Positions 60,490 to 64,000 of a stretch of 64,000 bases of DNA are shown piece by piece. The translations under genes and the position numbers were made by a program. How positions within the stretch are numbered: position 1 is the first letter of the stretch; the number at the start of each line of letters is the position of its first letter. This DNA is from Bacillus sp. KH172YL63 (GTDB lineage Bacteria; Bacillota; Bacilli; Bacillales; Bacillaceae_B). The notes under the pieces are model-generated. The model had not been told where the DNA came from. It did not search any database and saw nothing but the letters and a program-made list of their open reading frames with translations. The stretch lies in the NCBI RefSeq assembly GCF_011398925.1, contig NZ_AP022842.1:1290001-1354000 (forward strand), written 5' to 3'.

Positions 60490-62583
60490 ATGAAATGGAC
60501 AGATATCAACAACACGATCAGTGCAGGAACAGATGTACTGGATACGGTTATGAAAGAACTGATTTTGGACAATATCCACGACATGATTTTCATTATGAAA
60601 GTGGAGGAAGGTCCAGTTTTCAGGTATGTATTTATAAATGAATCAGCCAAAAAATACACATCCATCACTGATGAAGACATGGGTCGTTTATTGAATGATG
60701 TTGTCAATCCGGAAATGGCTGAGAGGATACAGGTGAAATATTCCGACCTTGTTCATACGGGTGATAGCATCACCTACCAGGATACCTTTAGCATCAGGGA
60801 TGGAAGTCAGGTGGTGAATGAATCGATCCTTACCCCCATTAAAAATCAAGATGGAGAGGTAGCGTATGTCGTTTCCATCACAAGGGACATCACTCCTGCC
60901 ATAGAAGAAAAGAAAAGCCTGGTAAAAGCAAAAGAACGCTACAAATCTATTATTGAACATAATCTGGACGCGATATTCATCCTTGATTCCCGGGGGATCA
61001 TCCTTGAATCGAATGGTGCAGGGAGCCTCTTGACCGGTTACACAAAGGCAGCCCTGATGAATATGAGCATTTATGATTTATTTCACGACCGAAATGAAAA
61101 GATCCTTTCGGAAACCTTAAAGAGAACGCTTATGGGGAACCCGTCCGTGATCGACAACAGCCTCCTTCTGAATGAAGCAGGGGAAGAGAAGGTCACTCAA
61201 TTGAAAATGGTCCCGATTGTCGTCAATGACACATATGATGGCTGCTATATCATCGCCAAGGATATTACAAGGGATCATGAACAAAATGAAATGATCCATT
61301 ACATGGCCCTACATGACCAATTGACCGGTCTTTGGAACAGGAAAGCCCTTGATGATCACATCCCACTCCTTATTCACAACATGGAAGAAAGCGGGGGTGA
61401 GCTTTCGCTGTTATACCTTGATCTGGACAGGTTCAAATTTGTGAATGATACGTTAGGGCTAAAAGGCGGTGACCGGATCCTAAAGAACATCACGGAGCGT
61501 ATGGTCACCCTTACGAATGAAGATTCCCAGTTGTATCGTCAAGGAGGGGATGAATTCATCTTTCTCTTGAAGAATAGTAATTTTGAAGAAACGAAGGCAA
61601 AAGCAAAAGAAATCCTTGCATTATTTATTGATTCCTTTACCTTCGACGGACAGGAATTCTATCTGTCCCCTTCCATCGGTATCAGCCGATTCCCGGCAGA
61701 TGGATATGATTCGAATTCGCTGATTCAAAAGGCTGCACAAGCCCTGTTTGAAGTGAAGGAAAAGGGAAGGGGGCATTATCGTTTTTATCAGTCTCATATG
61801 GAGTCAAGCTTCCCGAACTATATCATCATGGAATCCCACCTGCGAAGGGCGATCGAAAAGGGTGAATTGTTCATCCATTATCAGCCGCAAGTTAATTTAT
61901 CCACTGGCGCCATCGACAGCTTCGAGGCGTTGATACGATGGAACAACCGAAAATTCGGGTTTGTCTCCCCCGTCCAATTCATCCCATTGGCAGAGGAGAC
62001 CGGGCTGATCCACCAAATCGGAGAGTGGGTGCTGGAACAGGTGTGCAGGCAGCTCCAATTATGGCGGAATAAAGGATATAAATCCGTAAGAGTGGCGATC
62101 AATATCTCTCCAAAACAGTTTCTGCAGGAACAATTGGCAGACACGATCGGATTTTACTTGAAAACGTATAATCTCCCTGCTTCCTGCATAGAAATTGAAA
62201 TTACGGAGGGAGCCATGCAGGACACCCAGCAGACTTTGAAAATGTTAAAAAGGCTCAAGCGGATCGGGGTTTATATTTCTGTGGATGACTTTGGGACCGG
62301 ATATTCATCGCTCAATTATTTAAAGCGGTTCCCGATCGACATTTTAAAGATTGACCAATCTTTTGTAAGGGAAATCGGCATGAACCAGAAGGACTCAGCC
62401 ATCACGAAGACGATCATTCACCTGGCCCACAGTCTCGGATTGGAAGTGATCGCAGAAGGGGTCGAAAGAGAAGGGCAGGTAACTTTCCTTAAAGAGGCGA
62501 ATTGTCAGAAAGCCCAAGGCTATTTCTTCAGTAAGCCGATTTGTCCGGAGGAAATCGAACAGCAGCAATTTGTTCTTATGTGA
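60490..62583 (+). CDS. PAS-PAS-GGDEF-EAL cyclic-di-GMP enzyme
   Basis: 697 residues. Two PAS domains (about 20-140 and 145-265), a GGDEF domain with intact GGDEF at 352-356, and an EAL domain with EAL at 479-481 inside SFEALIRW. EAL catalytic residues appear complete: NISPKQF, IEITEGAM, VDDFGTGYSSL, LKIDQSFV, AEGVERE and KAQGYFFSKP. No RxxD inhibitory site precedes GGDEF, so product feedback is not expected. It could make or break c-di-GMP; which dominates is unknown. No membrane helices, so a cytosolic sensor. Start is ATG 60490 after AAAAGGATG. Confidence 0.92.
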   Translation: MKWTDINNTISAGTDVLDTVMKELILDNIHDMIFIMKVEEGPVFRYVFINESAKKYTSITDEDMGRLLNDVVNPEMAERIQVKYSDLVHTGDSITYQDTFSIRDGSQVVNESILTPIKNQDGEVAYVVSITRDITPAIEEKKSLVKAKERYKSIIEHNLDAIFILDSRGIILESNGAGSLLTGYTKAALMNMSIYDLFHDRNEKILSETLKRTLMGNPSVIDNSLLLNEAGEEKVTQLKMVPIVVNDTYDGCYIIAKDITRDHEQNEMIHYMALHDQLTGLWNRKALDDHIPLLIHNMEESGGELSLLYLDLDRFKFVNDTLGLKGGDRILKNITERMVTLTNEDSQLYRQGGDEFIFLLKNSNFEETKAKAKEILALFIDSFTFDGQEFYLSPSIGISRFPADGYDSNSLIQKAAQALFEVKEKGRGHYRFYQSHMESSFPNYIIMESHLRRAIEKGELFIHYQPQVNLSTGAIDSFEALIRWNNRKFGFVSPVQFIPLAEETGLIHQIGEWVLEQVCRQLQLWRNKGYKSVRVAINISPKQFLQEQLADTIGFYLKTYNLPASCIEIEITEGAMQDTQQTLKMLKRLKRIGVYISVDDFGTGYSSLNYLKRFPIDILKIDQSFVREIGMNQKDSAITKTIIHLAHSLGLEVIAEGVEREGQVTFLKEANCQKAQGYFFSKPICPEEIEQQQFVLM

Positions 62584-62742
62584 TGATTTAAAGCTTGTGA
62601 AACAGCCTGCGTCCCTTTCTCCACTAAATGTTTGACAGAGTAATGCCGATGACTTATTTTAAAGTGAGGAGAGTGAAAGATTCATAGAAGCTTTGTCTTC
62701 GGTTGAATCAGTGTTCCGAGTGCTTTATAAAGGAGAGGGATT

Positions 62743-62961
62743 ATGAAGAAGTCAAAACGTATGGAAATCCTATTTCTCCCTACCGATAGAGGAACGGTTA
62801 AAGTGTATGTGTACGGCTTTAATACTCCTCGGTCTTTAGGTCAGGTAGTTGTTTCATATAACCATATATCGATTGAAGCAAAAGGATATTACAGAAATAA
62901 AACGATCATCAAGGCACTGGCACAACTGCATGATGCGATCGTAAACAATCCGGATAGTTAA
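62743..62961 (+). CDS. 72-residue hypothetical protein
   Basis: ATG 62743 has AAAGGAGAGG five bases upstream. The product begins MKKSKRMEILFLPTDRGTVKVYVYG and is beta-rich, then a final helix (IIKALAQLHDAIVNNP). It is basic at the start and has no Cys or membrane segment. The T-rich terminator at 62969-63010 follows after eight bases. It sits between the GGDEF-EAL gene and fadH with no evident link. Family not recognised. Confidence 0.65.
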   Translation: MKKSKRMEILFLPTDRGTVKVYVYGFNTPRSLGQVVVSYNHISIEAKGYYRNKTIIKALAQLHDAIVNNPDS

Positions 62962-62968
62962 ACGTTCA

Positions 62969-63010
62969 GACTGATGAACAAGAATTTTTTCTTGTTTATC
63001 AGTTTTTTTA
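62969..63010 (+). terminator. Terminator before fadH-like gene
   Basis: ACTGATGAACAAGAA and TTCTTGTTTATCAGT arms with a T7 tail. Confidence 0.9.
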
Positions 63011-63052
63011 TTGGAATAAATGGTTTTCTTATCCTTCAATATGATAAAATAT

Positions 63053-63070
63053 TGAGTGAATATTCATTCA
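63053..63070. promoter_or_regulatory. FadR-type operator
   Basis: TGAGTGAATATTCATTCA differs at one position from the FadR (Bacillus) consensus TGAATGAMTANTCATTCA. It lies 20 bases before the fadH start and just after a TGATAAAAT -10-like sequence. Long-chain acyl-CoA should relieve FadR binding. Confidence 0.8.
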
Positions 63071-63090
63071 TTTTCAAAGGGGAGATTGAA

Positions 63091-63858
63091 ATGGGAGAGG
63101 AACAAGTAGTGATCGTTACTGGCGGATCAAGCGGTATGGGGAAATATATGGCAAAGAGATTTCTCGAGTCCGGTGCGAGTGTGGTCGTGACCGGAAGAAA
63201 TGAGGAAAGACTTCAGTCTGTTAAAGACGAGTTCTCGTCACTTCAAGGGGATATCGAAATATTTCAAATGGACGTCAGGGAGCAGGAACATGTTCAAGCC
63301 ATGGTAGAATTTACTGCTTCGAAATTTGGGAAAATCGATGTATTGATCAATAATGCGGCAGGGAACTTCATCTGTCCCGTAGAAAAACTCACGCCAAACG
63401 GCTGGAAATCTGTTATTGATATCGTGTTGAACGGGACATTCCTTTGTTCTCATGCGGTCGGTAATTATTGGATTGAGCAAAAGCAAAAAGGATCGATTAT
63501 CAACATGGTTGCAACCTATGCCTGGAATGCAGGCGCAGGGGTGGCACACTCTGCGGCAGCCAAGGCGGGTGTATTATCTTTGACTAGGACCCTCGCAGTA
63601 GAATGGGGCCACAAATACGGCATACGTACCAATGCCATCGCCCCAGGTCCAATTGAACGGACAGGCGGTGCAGAAAAGCTTTGGATATCTGATGAAGCAG
63701 CGAAAAGAACGATCGACAGCGTCCCGATGAAAAGATTAGGCACACCTGAAGAAATTGCCGGACTCGCATTTTATCTGGCTTCTGAACAGGCTTCTTATAT
63801 CAACGGTGAATGCATCACGATGGATGGCGGCCAGTGGCTGAATCCATTCCCGTTCTGA
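63091..63858 (+). CDS. fadH: 2,4-dienoyl-CoA reductase (SDR), FadH/YkuF-like
   Basis: 255 residues. The NADP loop TGGSSGMG is near residue 12 and NNAAGNF at about 90. The classical YxxxK is absent; the DECR-type arrangement is present: Tyr in [11 protein letters not shown] and Ser/Lys in AHSAAAKAG. The enzyme reduces dienoyl-CoA in oxidation of unsaturated fatty acids. A FadR box in front and position after the ykyB/yku region fit B. subtilis fadH (ykuF). ATG 63091 follows AAAGGGGAG; upstream frame passes through the terminator. Confidence 0.93.
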   Translation: MGEEQVVIVTGGSSGMGKYMAKRFLESGASVVVTGRNEERLQSVKDEFSSLQGDIEIFQMDVREQEHVQAMVEFTASKFGKIDVLINNAAGNFICPVEKLTPNGWKSVIDIVLNGTFLCSHAVGNYWIEQKQKGSIINMVATYAWNAGAGVAHSAAAKAGVLSLTRTLAVEWGHKYGIRTNAIAPGPIERTGGAEKLWISDEAAKRTIDSVPMKRLGTPEEIAGLAFYLASEQASYINGECITMDGGQWLNPFPF

Positions 63859-63864
63859 TGATGA

Positions 63865-63909
63865 AAAGCATCCTTCTCTTGTCAATAGACAAGGCAAGGG
63901 TGTTTTTTA
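63865..63909 (+). terminator. Terminator after fadH
   Basis: GCATCCTT-TTGTC and GACAA-AAGGGTG arms with T6. Confidence 0.85.
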
Positions 63910-63928
63910 GTTCGGTACTTTCAGCTCA

Positions 63929-63957
63929 TTTGCATATTTGTGTTATAATTATGCAAA
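63929..63957 (+). promoter_or_regulatory. Promoter -10 inside an 8-bp dyad, upstream of the right-edge gene
   Basis: TTTGCATA (63929-63936) and TATGCAAA (63950-63957) flank TATAAT (63944-63949). The symmetric half-sites 21 bases apart would let a dimer cover the promoter. Confidence 0.55.
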
Positions 63958-63985
63958 AAACAAGTGTGAGCGTGGGGGAGTAAGA

Positions 63986-64000
63986 ATGGATGCATTAGAC
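63986..64000 (+). CDS. Start of a gene cut by the window edge
   Basis: ATG 63986 has GTGGGGGAG seven bases upstream and a TATAAT promoter 37 bases before it. Only five codons (MDALD) are present, so no identity can be given. Some genome neighbours of ykuF encode sulfate/phosphate or flavodoxin-type proteins, but nothing here decides that. Confidence 0.5.

Overview
The window looks like chromosomal core DNA of a mesophilic, endospore-forming Bacillaceae (Bacillus or Rossellomorea-like). The basis is an alpha/beta SASP gene, SigI/RsgI, a KinE-type sporulation kinase, two Spo0E-like phosphatases, strong Bacillus-type ribosome binding sites, frequent TTG/GTG starts and moderate GC. Gene order follows the Bacillus subtilis ykoY-sigI-ktrD-ykrP-kinE-ogt-mtnU/mtnE-mhqR-ykvI-ykvS-ykvT-ptsHI-ykwB-patA-queCDE-cheV-ykyB-ykuF neighbourhood (recalled synteny), with insertions and losses. 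I see no transposase, prophage, CRISPR array, rRNA or tRNA gene.

Region by region. 1-9 kb: end of a YihY-family gene, a POT peptide transporter, a zinc-ribbon microprotein, an M42 peptidase, a stand-alone MurE-like ligase, a NupC nucleoside transporter, RF3 (prfC) and an EAL protein. 10-17.8 kb: a T-box with a likely tyrosine (UAC) specifier controlling an NhaC-family transporter, a polytopic membrane protein, an RND exporter, an extended SDR, and a 35-residue ORF coupled to a small membrane protein. 17.8-24 kb: a yybP-ykoY manganese riboswitch and TerC, then a secreted DUF5667 protein with a SigI-type promoter, sigI-rsgI, a SASP and a KtrB/TrkH potassium channel. 24-34.3 kb: a frameshifted CBO0543-like gene, two tiny Lys-rich ORFs, a B12/radical SAM enzyme, a YkrP-like acyltransferase, a KinE-like kinase, ogt, an ArsR-DUF2087 regulator, and mtnU/mtnE.

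34.3-48.6 kb: Spo0E-like phosphatases, MhqR-like MarR regulator, M3 oligoendopeptidase, YkvI, DUF2254, YkvS, YkvT, SDR, a 22-residue membrane micropeptide, a MoxR-DUF58-DUF4129 operon and a FetAB-type ABC exporter. 48.6-59 kb: ptsHI, a GNAT acetyltransferase, a Bacillus intergenic repeat, a candidate C-rich small RNA, a Lys-rich microprotein, PatA, CorA, an HD phosphohydrolase, a preQ1-I riboswitch with queCDE, and CheV. 59-64 kb: YkyB, a Tyr/Pro/Gly-rich protein, a PAS-PAS-GGDEF-EAL protein, a small protein, and a FadR-box-controlled 2,4-dienoyl-CoA reductase; a further gene starts at the right edge.

The most notable points are regulatory: three riboswitches, the SigI promoter placing a DUF5667 protein in front of sigI-rsgI, the candidate sRNA at about 52.3 kb, several dyad operators, and a dispersed family of at least eight terminators sharing an ATCCGAAC/GTTCGGAT stem, three of which close loci of tiny basic ORFs with minor-SASP-like EF-x-x-E motifs.
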